From: Onthophagus taurus
Lineage: Eukaryota; Arthropoda; Insecta; Coleoptera; Scarabaeidae
DNA: 64,000 nt
Assembly (NCBI RefSeq): GCF_036711975.1
Contig: NC_091971.1
Span: 10,237,501 to 10,301,500 of the forward strand
Reading direction: 5' to 3'
Position numbers and translations under genes: made by a program. Below are positions 34,154 through 45,929 of this stretch, in pieces; the first letter of the stretch is position 1; each line of letters opens with the position of its first letter. Below the pieces are notes generated by a model. That model did no database searches. It was not told where the DNA came from and was given only the letters and a program-made list of their open reading frames with translations.

Positions 34154-35516
34154 ATGAATTTAAGCAAGTGCGGTTTTAAAGTGTTCAAATACGGTGTTTT
34201 AAGAAGTACAAGTGTGTGCGTTAATTTGAATCGAAGATACGGGGATTTATCGTCGACGCAAAATGTTGTTTCTTCCGGAAAGAAACCCGATTGGAATCGG
34301 GCTGTTAGCGAAGCAGAAAAAATCGTGGGGTATCCGACTTCCTTTTTAAGTTTAAGGTGGTTACTTAGCGATGAAATTGCTAATATCGCTTTGCATTTAA
34401 GGAAATTGATTGGTTCAAATCATCCTTTATTAAAAACCGCAAAGTAAGTAAAACAAATAGAAAGGCGTTTTAGAAAAGAAAAAATGTTAATTTCGTTCTA
34501 GATATTTAAATTTTTTTAGATAATTCTCTAAAGTAAAACAAAATTTTCTTTTTAGGGGATTAATCTACAATGGTAAAAACAATACTCAAGCATGGGGATT
34601 AATAGTTCTTTTAATATCAAAAGCAGCTGGTCACACTTCGGATATTCCCGATTTAGAACAAGATAAAGCAGCTGGAGTATTGTACAGTCAACGTGCTTTA
34701 GCTGAAGTAACCGAAATGATAAGAACAAGTCACTTGGTACATAAAGGAATGATAAATATGCAACCAGGAACCGATGTTGTTGATAAATCTGGTGAATTAA
34801 TGTTTGGAAATAAAATGGCGTTACTCAGCGGGGATTACCTCCTAAGCAATTGTTGCGCGGAATTAGCTGCCTTAAGAAACCAAGAATTAAACGAACTCAT
34901 TAGTTCGGCGTTGCGAGATTTAAGTGAAGCGGAATTTGTTGGTCCAAGAGATCGACAAAATAACCCTTTACCATCGAAACCTCGTTTAGAAACTATCGAG
35001 TATAAAGTGTCTTCGAATAACATAGATCCAATGATTGTAGGTGACGCATTGGGTGATGCGCAAGCTGAATGGACACTGCGTCACGTTTTAAACGCGGGGA
35101 GTTTACTTGGAAAAGCTTGTCAAGGTACATTAATGTTAGCGGGACATCCAGAAGAGATGCAAGAAAAAGGTTATTTATTTGGAAAACATTTAGCGTTAGC
35201 TTGGCAAGCGTGTTTAGATCGAGAACCTTTTCTCCATGGATCAAGTGGATCGTTTAGTTTGGTTTCGGCCCCAGTAATGTTCCAGTTGCAATATGATCCT
35301 GGATTATATGCCGAAATTGAAAAGGGAATCGATAACGTTGAGGACGTTGATTTCGATTTGGTGAGGAGGGAAGTTATGAAGGGACCTGGATTGGAAAAAA
35401 CTAAGGCTTTGCAAAGGGAACATTCTTTTACCGCTTTAGAGATGCTTAATTGTTTACCACAGTCTATTGCACGTACTGCTTTGGCTAATATTATTGTTGC
35501 CATGCAAGATGTTTAA
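34154..35516 (+). CDS. PDSS2: Decaprenyl-diphosphate synthase subunit 2 (PDSS2)
   Basis: Two exons (34154-34443 and 34556-35516) give 416 residues. PDSS2 pairs with PDSS1 in the mitochondrial matrix to build the polyprenyl tail of ubiquinone. The N-terminus is basic and Ser-rich ([19 protein letters not shown]), as in a mitochondrial presequence. The conserved region begins at [20 protein letters not shown] and continues with [90 protein letters not shown] and [20 protein letters not shown]. As in other PDSS2 proteins, the two Asp-rich DDxxD catalytic motifs of prenyl synthases are absent (HKGMI and QACLD stand in their places), which fits a regulatory subunit. A second copy lies 4 kb downstream in the same orientation; this one has the more family-typical sequence and is taken as the orthologue. 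Confidence 0.92.
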
Positions 35517-38500
35517 ATTTTGTGTGTTTATATACAGGTTAATATGAGAATGTCCTAAATTTATATTTTTTTTAAATAAGCAAAAACAAAAATATTTGAA
35601 AATAATTTTAATAAAACACAATTTAATGTAAAAATCAGGTAAAATTAATATTTTGAAACAAATTATATTATTAAAAATATCGGATAAGAATTAAAAAAAT
35701 GAGTTATAAATATTCAAATATTTTTCAGTTTTCACATTTGGCAAATTTTGTAAATATACGTATTCTTATAAGTACGAAGGCTTTCACGGCCGGTGTTAAT
35801 TAAACTAAAACTAGAACTAATAGTAACACTATCACTAGACCTAGAAACTTTCTAGTGTTAGTACTACTATTAGTTTTAGTTTAAATAACGTACTCTTAAT
35901 TGCTCAACGTGAAATGATACGCATTTTATTTTTGCTTCTTTTTATAAAATTCATTTCTTTTTAACGTTTTTTGGTTGTACGCAATTTAATTTTATGCAAA
36001 TGGTTATTTTAGGAAAATAATTTTTTCCTTAGTATGTATTTCTCTGCAATTCTTCTGGTGTGTATCAAAATGTGGTGATGTGAAAAAAGCTGATGAAAGG
36101 ATGTTAGGAGCTGGTGAGTAGTATAATTTCTTGGCTTTTTGAAATAATTTTGTTCAAATGTGTCAATCATTTACTTCTGCAAATTACATGAAATAAATTG
36201 CCATAACATCAGCTGTATTGAGCTGTTAACAATCTTCTATTTTTGTGATTCTTGGTGAAAATATTAATATAAATTATATTCTTGGTGATTCCTTAGAAAC
36301 AAAAAATGCTACTGTGTATATAGGAACTAATTATACCATACAAATACATTTATCTGATACCAGTACTGTTAGAAGTTTTTCTGAGTTAATCGTTAACAAT
36401 TTCTGTGGGTATTTTCTGACTCACCTGTATTGTAATTCTTAGCTTATATGCACCATACAGATGTCAGTGTTTGAAATAGCCTCCATGTTACTATCCATAA
36501 ATTAATAACACACAATAGTCCTCTTTGTCTAATAAATTTTGTACCAAAATCATTGATTGCTTTCTTCAAGAATTTATCCAAAAATGTATGCATAGTGTTT
36601 CTTCCGCTTTTTTTCACATTTTTACTATCTGTATAAACTACACATTATGTCATGAAGCATCATATGTTATCAAAAGCTTGTAAAAATTAGAAACACTACA
36701 AAGCTAAGTGCAAGTTATTGAGCACCTTTTTATTTTTAAACAAGTTAACCAAAGTATATGTTTGAAATAGAATAATAATACCATGTGTTTTATTAAGAGT
36801 TTTTGCGTATTTGGGCATAGTGCCAAGAAGTTTTAAGCACAACTATTTGTAAATTGCATTCTGTCACAGAACCGTTATTTTAATTCAGAGTGGTGTAGTA
36901 TAGATAAATTTCACTGTTGCTGGCACGATAACAGATAAAACACTCTTAAAAATAAATAAAACTTCATTACAATAACTACTATTCATGCTTCCTATACACA
37001 CGCCAATTCACATTCATGCCAATTATAATTCATCTAGAAACAGATTAATCTTTGCAGAATCACCATATTGAGCATTTCAAAACTACACATTCTTCAAAAA
37101 AAAAACAATTTATGGACAAACACATAAAACTGGTAGTATAAGTAAGATGGTGGGTCGTCATTTGCCTAATGGTCTGAATTGTAACATCTTTTTTGTTATA
37201 CATCAATATTACTATTGCAATCTTCTGACAACTAATTGATCTATAGTTTTATCAGATTTTCTTCTAGATATAACTATTTTATAACATGAATTGTAATATG
37301 AGTTACAAGAAAAATCTTATGTTATGATCTTAACCATCAACCCCTCCAATATTTTGAATGTATAAATGAACTATGTCTGATTACTAAATTTCGATACATT
37401 TATCCTGTGTATTAAAGAACTAAGTATCTGATTTTCATGTATAATGTCAGTTCCTAAAATGCTATTATTTTTTAGGCAGTCAAGCAGTGTTAGAGAGGAG
37501 AATAAATGATCAAAATTGTTGAAGCCATTTTGCTCTTCAGTCGGTCAGTATATTCCAGTAAGATATGGTTATATATGATAGACATCATGATTTTCTAACA
37601 TCACAAAAATTCCGCAATAGAATGTGGATCAACTGGAATCCGCACAGTTGTTGTGTCACACATACTCTAACGCATGATGTAATGAAATGGAAGATAATCA
37701 AGGTTAAAAACAAACCGTTGTAAATAGCAAATAGGTGTTTTGTATCATTGATGGTTGCAATTCTACTACTGTAAATAGTTATTTAGTTTGTTGATGAATT
37801 TGCTCTGTGTCAGTATGCGTTAATGGTTTTATTTTATACCTGGTGATTACTAAAACTGTTTATCAAAATCGTACTCTGATGACCCATCTTAAGAAAACTA
37901 AAAATACTTATTGATCGAATATGTTTATTTATTATGACAAGCAGTCTTTTTCGCCACTTTTTCTGGCCTAAATTATTTAATTTTTTGGTAATAACCAATA
38001 CAGGTTTTGATCATTTTAAACGTGTCTCCTCAATGGCACCATTTTTTTAATGTTTTGAATTTGTTTATTAACCTTGATTTTTGCCAATGTGGATTCATCT
38101 ATACGGCTTCACATATATTGGTTATGATGAAACGTGATTTAATAAAATATTGTGCAACAATTTTTAATGTTAAGCTAAATATATCTTTTTTTATATTTGG
38201 CCATCAAAAACATGAACGATTTTTTTTAAACAACTTTTGCCTTATTTTTTTTATGATATTCTTTATTTTCTGTTTATTCCTTTGTTACAACTTTGGTGGA
38301 TAATGCTCATCTCTGCATTCTGTTTCTGTACATTTTGTAGAATTAGTACTTATTACTTCCAATGATGTATGCATATAACTCAATATGTACTAAAACAATT
38401 TCAATCAAGTACTATTTATCTAGGATCACATTTTCCTTATAAAATATAGGTACAATTTCTTGAGGAAAACCTTAATTCCTAAAATAACCAGTCTATAACA

Positions 38501-39588
38501 AACATTATGCAACTCATTTCATAAGAATCTTCATTTTTTTGTACATTTTTCAAGTTTTTCAGCATTACTAAACAATTCTATATATTTATTTATTAAATAA
38601 AAAAAGGAAACTTTAAAAATTATTTGCATGTGAAGTTTTCTTGTTAAACAAAGCCAATGTCTCAAACTTAAGATTATTGCTTAAGTATATTTGTTTTAGG
38701 GAACAAATCTTAAGCAATGTTATCGTTAAAAATAGAAATCTTAGACCATTTTAATAAAATTGTGTAACATTTGTATAAAAATAAATTAAATTTGTAACAA
38801 AAATCTCTTCATTTCAACCAAAATAATCAAATTCAAATTGCGTTCTTTATCCTTCGTAAAAGGAACTTTCGCTTTCTTAACATACAATTAAAAACGTATT
38901 AAGTAATTAATCTCTTCGACCTGAACCAAAATAAAATTGAAATTCAAAAAAATTTAATATTTTCATATTAATATAAATTCCATTTTCAGGAAAGATCTCT
39001 GACCTAGTATTCCTTGATCTTATTGATCAGGTTTTCCAATGCCATAAAAGCCTTGTTGGTATTTCTAAGGCAAGGTGAAGCGTAGAGCCCAGGTTGAAGG
39101 TTAACCTTATATAAACGAGTGGAATCGGCAAATCTCTTTATAACGTTAACCACTTTCGCGGGCTCTAACGATCAATAAAGACAATTTCAAAAAAAAAACT
39201 TCAAATTTTCATTTTTATTGACACGAAAAATCACATAACCTCAACGAAAAACTTCAATCAAAGGGTTTGTTTTTGTGTTACGTAACGTTTTGTTTACGTA
39301 TAATCGAGATAAAACACTTCACATCGTGTGAAAAATCAATTTGGAACATATTCCCAAAAGAATTTTTATTGATATTTTCAATTTTATCCGGTTTATTAAT
39401 AATCACGAGGTAAGTTTTTCTTTGGTTTAAAAAGTAGGGTTAAGTTTGCTCGTATACTGCGTGTTCAATTATTTTTTTTCTATTGTTTCAGTTTTCATTT
39501 TTTTTTAATGTTCTAACCTAAAAGCAATCTTTTTATTGATTTTTTTATAGAATGTTACAATTAATTCGTTAAATACGTTTATACAAGA
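35517..39588. other. AT-rich interval between the two PDSS2 copies
   Basis: No convincing gene. It contains a hairpin unit of the CTAGAAC family at about 35808-35885, two weak exon candidates near 36033-36442 (listed separately), and a long AT-rich tract with many AATAAA-like hexamers that resembles 3' UTR sequence (36443-38800). The last 300 bases should hold the promoter of the downstream PDSS2 copy. Confidence 0.4.
36033..36442 (+). other. Two phase-compatible candidate exons, unassigned
   Basis: An 81-base segment (36033-36113) is flanked by CCTTAG and GTGAGT and is open in one frame (CISLQFFWCVSKCGDVKKAD and then ERMLGAG). A second segment (36297-36442) follows another CCTTAG, keeps the phase, and encodes ETKNATVYIGTNYTIQIHLS then 28 more residues to a stop. 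No upstream exon can precede it on this strand without crossing PDSS2, so it may be a duplicated 3' gene fragment or coincidence. Family not recognised. Confidence 0.25.
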
Positions 39589-40846
39589 ATGAATTCGTTA
39601 AGAAAATCGATTCACACGTCTTTTAATTATTCAAAACGTTGCGCAAACCTTTCAACTTTATCCTCGATTAATGAAAAGCTTAAAGTTGACCATAATAATT
39701 GGAACAAATCAGTGGCGGAAGCCGAGAAAGTAATCGGTTATCCAACTTCTTTTTTAAATTTAAGATGGTTATTAAGTGATGAAGTTGCTAATGTAGCTTT
39801 GCATTTAAGAAAGCTACTTGGGACTAATCATCCTTTATTATCAATAGCTAAGTAATTTCCCCAAAAATTGATCTTAACATAAAATTAATTATTTTTTTTG
39901 ATTTAGAGATTTATTAATGAACACAGAAAACCCTTCTTGGGGATTAATTGTACTTTTAGTAGCAAAAGCCGGCGGTCAACACGAAAAATTTAGAGCAATT
40001 GATAAAGATGTAACCGCCGGTATTTTACATAATCAAAGAATTTTAGCTGAAGTCACAGAAATGATTAGAACAAGCAATTTATTGCATAAAGGCATAATAA
40101 ATGTTACTATAAACACGGAACACGCAGAAGATATGAATTTTGGTAACAAAATAGCTTTATTATGCGGCGATTACCTTTTAAGCAAAAGTTACCATGAATT
40201 AGCAAGTATGAAAAACCACTCTTTAAATGAATTAATGTCATCAGCATTAAGAGATTTAGCCGAAGAAGAATTTCTTGGTCCAAAAGATAAACAAAACCGC
40301 TCCTTACCAGCTAGGCCCAACAAAACATTAAAACCAATTGAAATTCAAGAATCATTCGGAACCGATCCGATCCCATTCGAAAATGTTATGGGGAATGCTA
40401 AATCAGAGTGGACATTACATGCTTTGTTATCTGGAGGGACTCTTTTGGGTAAATCATGCCAAGGTGTTTTAAAATTAGGACAACATGAACACAAATTTGT
40501 TGAAAACGGGTACCTTTTTGGAAGAAATTTAGCTTTGGCGTTACAAGCCGGACGAGAATACGAAAACACTTACAACAATCAAAAAATAAGTTTAGTCAGT
40601 GCACCGATTTTATTCCATTTACAATACGATCCGAAATTTTATAACGAAATCGAAGAGATGGTTTACGAAGAAAACGAATTAAACTATGGGTATATTTGTA
40701 CAAAAATAAAGAAGAGTTCCGCTTTAGAAGATACGAGACAACTACAAAAAGAGTTTAGCCAAAAAGCTTTAAAAGCTTTGGAAAGATTTAGCGAAAATAA
40801 ATCTAAAGAGGCGTTAAGGGAAATTATATTATCTTTAGAAGTATAA
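39589..40846 (+). CDS. PDSS2-like paralogue
   Basis: Two exons (39589-39851 and 39907-40846) give 400 residues; the intron position and phase are the same as in the PDSS2 gene at 34154, showing a gene duplication by DNA rather than retroposition. Shared blocks include [93 protein letters not shown] and [17 protein letters not shown]. The N-terminus ([20 protein letters not shown]) is again presequence-like. Both DDxxD motifs are lacking. The two copies differ widely outside these blocks, so the duplication is old, yet the frame is intact, which argues for continued selection. It may serve as an alternative (for example testis-specific) partner for PDSS1, or may have a new role; the sequence does not decide this. 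AATAAA is at about 40914. Confidence 0.88.
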
Positions 40847-41102
40847 CTAGATTTATTAATTTAATGTAGATAATTTACTTTTTATTTATATTAAAATGTG
40901 ATAATTTAATTTGAATAAAGCAATTTTTAAAGATGAAGAATGTATCTCTGACCTTGGACTGTTATCTATTTGTTGGATGGTTATATAGGGAATTATTAGT
41001 CGTTCTCAACTCTAGGTTGAATTGAACAGATGGCAGATGCCAATCTAGACTCTGCCTATTGACCGCAGATTGTAATTACTTTTACATATAGAAAGAATGT
41101 AT

Positions 41103-42241
41103 AAAATATCTAGTGATATTTTCTGGTGATTTTTTCCAGTGTAAATCTGACTTTCGCGTTTACTCCTCCTGGTTTAAAAACAGAGTATAGTTCTAGTGCA
41201 AGTGTTAGTTCTAGTTTTAATTGTTATTCAGCGCTAAGTTGTATATTTTTAAGTTTCGGGTTTAGCCCTGTGTCTTCAGACGCTGAATGTTAGGTAAGGT
41301 TAGTTTTGTTTACAAACATTAATTATACCTTGAAGTTTTCTTTGGCAATTAGTAATGGCAATTATAGCGTGAAGTTTTCTTTTGTTATGTCAATTATAGC
41401 GTGAAGGAATGTGAGGTAAGGTTAGTTTTGTTTACAAACATTAATTATACCATGAAGTTTTCTTTGGCAATTAGTAATGGCAATTATAGCGTGAAGTTTT
41501 CTTTTGTAATGTCAATTATAGCGTGAAGGAATGTTCGGTAAGGTTAGTTCTGTTTACAAACATTAATTATACCTTGAAGTTTTCTTTGGCAATTTGTAAT
41601 GGCAATTATAGCGTGAAGTTTTCTTTTGTAATGTCAATTATAGCGTGAAGGAATGTGAGGTAAGGTTAGTTTTGTTTACAAACATTAATTATACCATGAA
41701 GTTTTCTTTGGCAATTAGTAATGGCAATTATAGCGTGAAGTTTTCTTTTGTAATGTCAATTATAGCGTGAAGGAATGTTAGGTAAGGTTAGTTTTGTTTA
41801 CAAACATTAATTATACCTTGAAGTTTTCTTTGGCAATTATACTCTGTTTTTAAACCAGGAGGAGTATTTTAAATTTGTCACCAGATTGACCTTGCACGTG
41901 ATTGGTTGAATGCGAGGAAGGTTCACACACAGGCAATTTTGAATTTGAAGGTTAGGTTATTGACAATTCGACAGTTTCGTGTCATTATTGTAAATTTTGT
42001 GTTCTTAAACCCTTCTTTATTATATTTTGAAATTAATACACTCATAACTTCAATGTTAATTTGTATGTTTAGTGTTGACGATAACAAACGAAAATAAATA
42101 CAATAATAAGTAAATAAATAAATAATAATAATTATTAATTTAAATTTACCGCCAAAATATCTAGTGATATTTTCTGGTGATTTTTCCTAGTGTAAATCTG
42201 ACTTTCGCGTTTACTCCTCCTGGTTTAAAAACAGAGTATAG
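41103..42241. mobile_element. Repeat-bounded block with an internal satellite, probably a non-autonomous element
   Basis: Direct repeats of 88 bases, about 98% alike, lie at 41103-41190 and 42154-42241. Their TACTCCTCCTGGTTTAAAAA segment also occurs inverted at about 41843-41871, so the inner part (about 41159-41871) is bounded by inverted repeats while the whole block is bounded by direct repeats. Between 41872 and 42153 is AT-rich unique sequence. No transposase is present. Confidence 0.7.
41286..41840. repeat. 122-bp satellite, four and a half copies, with a dimeric higher-order pattern
   Basis: Copies start at 41286, 41408, 41530, 41652 and 41774, exactly 122 bases apart. Odd copies carry ATACCTTGAAG and even copies ATACCATGAAG; the junction bases also alternate (TTAGG or TTCGG in odd, GAGG in even copies). 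The true unit is therefore a 244-bp dimer. The last copy is cut off by the inverted terminal sequence. Confidence 0.93.
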
Positions 42242-42404
42242 TATAAAGTTAAAGAAATCAATCTCATATCAAACTGTATTTTGTGTGTTGTAAAGATAAG
42301 TAGAGCGGCAAAAAAAATAACAGCTTCGCAGAATCAGTTGAAATTCAAACACTCGTTATTTTATTATTTCTTGATGCCTGAAAGTCTGCTGTTATAAAAC
42401 TCTT

Positions 42405-43135
42405 ACCTAAATAAGTGATGAATTTCGAGGACCTACGTCCTTTCAGTATTCTTCCAGTTCTTTCCAATGTCTTAGAAGCAGTTATAGTTGTGTCATTAAA
42501 CGTCACTGATGATCTCTTGAAGGCTCACGATGATGGTCAGAGTGGAGTGATAGTGCTCCTAGATTACAGCAAAGCTTTTGACAAAGTCAACCACCGAATA
42601 CTGTTATCCATCTTGCATTATGTTGGTATATCTGATTCGGCAGTGTCTCTTATAAACAACTTCTTATCTGGCAGAGTTCAGGTAAGATTGGATAAGGAAT
42701 GTTCGGCTCCCTTACCCGTGGAGGCTGTTGTGTCTCAAGTATCTTCGTTAGCTCCGCTACTATTTACTCTATACACCTCTCAACTGCCCAAATGCGTTCA
42801 ACATTCGTCAGTACAGATGTATACTGATAATATTCAGCTGTATTTAACTTTTCGAAGAGAGCACACTGCCTTGTCATGTACAAAATTAAACGCAGATCTT
42901 TTAGCACTCTCGGAGTACTCCGTCAAAATGGCACTAACTCTTAATGCAACCAAATCAACAATATAGTTACTTACCTTTAGCGATTTACCATCTCATAACG
43001 TCAATGTCTCATTGAGCGACTGGTTGTGTCTCCGGAGGCAAGAAATTTGGGGGTGGTGTTTGACTCTAATCATCGTTTCACTATTCACGTTACTGCTTGT
43101 ATAAGGAAGGCATCACCGTCACCGTCGTCATGGTT
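42405..43135 (+). mobile_element. LINE reverse transcriptase fragment (CR1/Jockey-like)
   Basis: One frame of 183 codons (42415-42966) encodes EDLRPFSILPVLSNVLEAVI, GVIVLLDYSKAFDKVNHRIL, FLSGRVQVRLD, LLFTLYTSQLP and a catalytic-motif position reading YTDN instead of YADD, so the enzyme would be inactive even apart from the stop at 42964. A short decayed continuation follows to about 43135. Both ends are missing. Confidence 0.85.
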
Positions 43136-44031
43136 GTTTTTTGACTAACTTTTTATATTAATGATAATAATTAATACTAAGTGTGTTCTTTTTAAGAAAA
43201 ATTAAAGTTTGATTATTTTTAAGTCTATAGTTTTTTTTGTTCATTAATAGTATATTATATTATATGAACGTATTATAATGAGGGCTATTATTTACTAAGG
43301 TTAAGTTTATGTCACGCGCGTAGCAAGTGGCATAATTAACCTGAGTGAATAATAGCTCATTATATATGACTAGAATACTATACTTTGTCTACGACTATCG
43401 AAATTAATTCAATAAATTTATTGTTTAAATAAATTTTTGAATAAAGTTTGAATGTGACACAAATTCAATATTACTAACTGTAACCAACTTCACAACAATT
43501 TGTCAAAATTAAATGTCAATTTTATAAAACGTCGTTTTTCTACGAAAATTAATTAATTTCTGCTTAAATCATACGAAAAATGGAATTTTAATATCAAACC
43601 TTTAGAAACTCCTAAAAAATTGAATTAAATTGACGTTTTTTGAAATTTTTTGCTATTTGAATTTGACAATTTATTAAAGCGCCATCTGTTATTCTTAATC
43701 CGAACTAATTTAAGAATTAATTTTTTATTTTACGCTGTAAAACTAACAATTTCTAATTTGTGTTAAATAATATTCAACGATATTTTCAATGGTGAATAAT
43801 GATTTATCATTTTAATGTTTTAAATAAATGTTAGTTATTCTTAACCCTAATTATTTTAGTTCATGAATTCGCCGCCCAAACCAAAGCGTTATTCGGTTAA
43901 TAACACGCCATTTTGACGCCACTTCATCCAACAAGCCACGGTAAGTCCAAAACTTTTTTAAATCAAACCCGAATTATTTTCCCATTTTAAGTCAATTCTC
44001 ACTAATTTGAATCGTTTTTAGTTAATAAATC
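43136..44031. other. NONA promoter region and 5' UTR intron
   Basis: AT-rich to about 43860, then a short GC-richer 5' UTR. A noncoding exon ends at 43940 (CCACG followed by GTAAGT) and an intron 43941-44021 ends in TTTTTAG, leaving 10 bases of 5' UTR before the ATG at 44032. No other gene is recognised. Confidence 0.6.
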
Positions 44032-45534
44032 ATGTCGGCCGATACGACTGGTGCTAAAGTGGAAAGTTCAACTGAAAATGTTGATCAACAACAAAGCGAA
44101 GAACGTAAACCGCAAGCTTTTCATCACCAAGGTGGTGGTGGCGGCGGAGGAGGTTCTGGGGGTGGTGGGCGAGGAGGACGAGGTGGCCGTTTCCAGAATC
44201 GACGGCAAAACCAAAATCAAGGAAAAGATTTCGATAGAAAAGGTGGTGGTAGATTTCAAAAAGGCGGTTCTGGTGGGCAAGGAGATCATAGGCCACTCTC
44301 CGAAAGGATTATGTATGAACGATTAAACGAAATAAGTGGCCCTTCTTTTGATTTACCCGCCATAGATTCGACAGAGAAAAAATTCTCAAATAGAAATCGT
44401 TTATATGTAGGAAATATTCCAAACGAGTTGGAAGAATCCGAATTACAAGAATTATTTAACGAATATGGCGAGACTCGTGATTTATTTATAAATAAAGAAA
44501 AAAACTTCGGGTTTATCAAACTTGATTATCATTTTAACGCAGAAAAAGCTAAAAATGATTTAAACGGGAAATCAATTAAAAATCGATCATTAAAAGTTCG
44601 ATTTGCACCGTTTAGTGCAAGCGTTCGAGTTAAAAACTTAGACGAATATGTCACAAACGAGTTATTACAAGCTGCATTTTCAATTTTTGGAGAAATCGAA
44701 CGATGTGTCGTTATAGCCGATGATCGGGGAAAATCAATTGGAGAAGGAGTCGTCGAATTTGCACGAAAACCATCTGCACAATTAGCAATTCGAAAATGCA
44801 CTGAAGATTGTTTCTTTTTAACCGCAAATTTACGCCCTGTCATCGTCGAAGCTTACGAACCTCAAGACGATTGCGACGGATACTCGGAAAAATTCGTTAA
44901 AAAAAATCCCGAATTCTTCAAACAAAGAAACGTGGGGCCACGATTTGGAGCACCAAACAGTTTCGAAGAAGAATACGGAATGCATTGGAAACAATTAAAC
45001 GACCTTTACCAACAGAAATTATTAGCGTTAAAAAAAGAAAATGAAATCGAACAAGAAAAACTTGTTGCTCAAATGGAATTTGCTCGATACGAACACGAAA
45101 CTGCAATGTTACGTAAACAATTACGCGACAGAGAAATGGATATGGACCGACAAAAACGCGAGTGGGAAATTCGCGAACAACAAGCAGAAGAAAATCGACG
45201 ACGTACAGAAGAACAAATGCGACGGCAAGAAGAAGAATTACAATCGAGGATCATACACCAAGAAGAAGAGATGAGACGTCGCCAACAAGAAAACAGTTTA
45301 TTTATGCAAGCTCAACAATTGGATAATATGCTTAATAGCCAAGAAGAAAATTTCAATAACCGAAATGATATGGGTTCAAATTCTTCTGATAATAAACCTT
45401 TTATGGGATCTGGTGATTACAGAAATTATGATTCTAGAGACGATGGACCGAATATGGGTGGCGGACGAGGTCATAGAGGTCGTGGTCAATGGTCTAATGA
45501 TCGCGATTATCAAGCTAAAAGACGAAGATATTGA
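44032..45534 (+). CDS. nonA: NONA, DBHS-family RNA-binding protein (PSF/NONO/PSPC1 type)
   Basis: Single coding exon, 500 residues. DBHS proteins dimerise and bind RNA and DNA in the nucleus, acting in pre-mRNA processing, mRNA export and transcription; the fly member is NonA. Residues 33-85 are Gly/Arg-rich (GGGRGGRGGRF). RRM1 is about 122-192 with RNP2 LYVGNI and RNP1 NFGFIKLDY; RRM2 is about 197-270 with VRVKNL and GEGVVEF; the NOPS segment (PVIVEAYEPQDDCDGYSEKF and ENPEFF-like KKNPEFFKQR) follows at about 270-325; then comes a long charged coiled coil to about 430 (QMEFARYEHETAMLRKQLRD), and an RGG-like basic tail ending KRRRY. Domain order and spacing are complete. The G-rich run near residue 34 is a GGT/GGC repeat that may vary in length. 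An intron lies in the 5' UTR. AATAAA is at about 45697. Confidence 0.95.
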   Translation: MSADTTGAKVESSTENVDQQQSEERKPQAFHHQGGGGGGGGSGGGGRGGRGGRFQNRRQNQNQGKDFDRKGGGRFQKGGSGGQGDHRPLSERIMYERLNEISGPSFDLPAIDSTEKKFSNRNRLYVGNIPNELEESELQELFNEYGETRDLFINKEKNFGFIKLDYHFNAEKAKNDLNGKSIKNRSLKVRFAPFSASVRVKNLDEYVTNELLQAAFSIFGEIERCVVIADDRGKSIGEGVVEFARKPSAQLAIRKCTEDCFFLTANLRPVIVEAYEPQDDCDGYSEKFVKKNPEFFKQRNVGPRFGAPNSFEEEYGMHWKQLNDLYQQKLLALKKENEIEQEKLVAQMEFARYEHETAMLRKQLRDREMDMDRQKREWEIREQQAEENRRRTEEQMRRQEEELQSRIIHQEEEMRRRQQENSLFMQAQQLDNMLNSQEENFNNRNDMGSNSSDNKPFMGSGDYRNYDSRDDGPNMGGGRGHRGRGQWSNDRDYQAKRRRY

Positions 45535-45929
45535 AAACAAATTAATCATTATAAACACTTGTCATTATTGAACTTTAAAATAATTTCATTTTAAATTAGA
45601 CTTTAATTATCAAATACCTGTCTTTGCTTGTCTCGTCTATAAAATATGTATTTAGATGTTTTGTGTTCTTTAGTTCAATGTGTATTCATGAGATTCAATA
45701 AAACAGAGTAATTGCAAAACAATGTTATTATAATTGGAGTAACCAAAAATGTTAGTTTGGCGCTTAAAAAAGTCCTAAGCTTGTGTCATCAACCTACATA
45801 GAAAGTGGAACCTGGTCAGAATAGCTGTAGCTTGTGCTCTGAAAGAGGCTGCTGAATGGTTCAGTAACAGTCACTTGGAAAGATCATAGCGACATATTAG
45901 TGAAACAACTGTCATTTGCCATTTACGCT

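Noticed and set aside
38007-38303. 98-codon Phe-rich frame
   Set aside because: Composition reflects T-rich sequence; no start context or recognisable domain.
39000-39190. A segment with TATATAA and AATAAA resembling a solo LTR
   Set aside because: No second copy, no clear ends or target duplication and no related coding sequence nearby. It could equally be promoter sequence of the downstream PDSS2 copy.
41286-41840. Regularly spaced repeats that could be taken for a CRISPR-like array
   Set aside because: The units are directly abutting 122-bp satellite monomers with no unique spacers, and the genome is eukaryotic.
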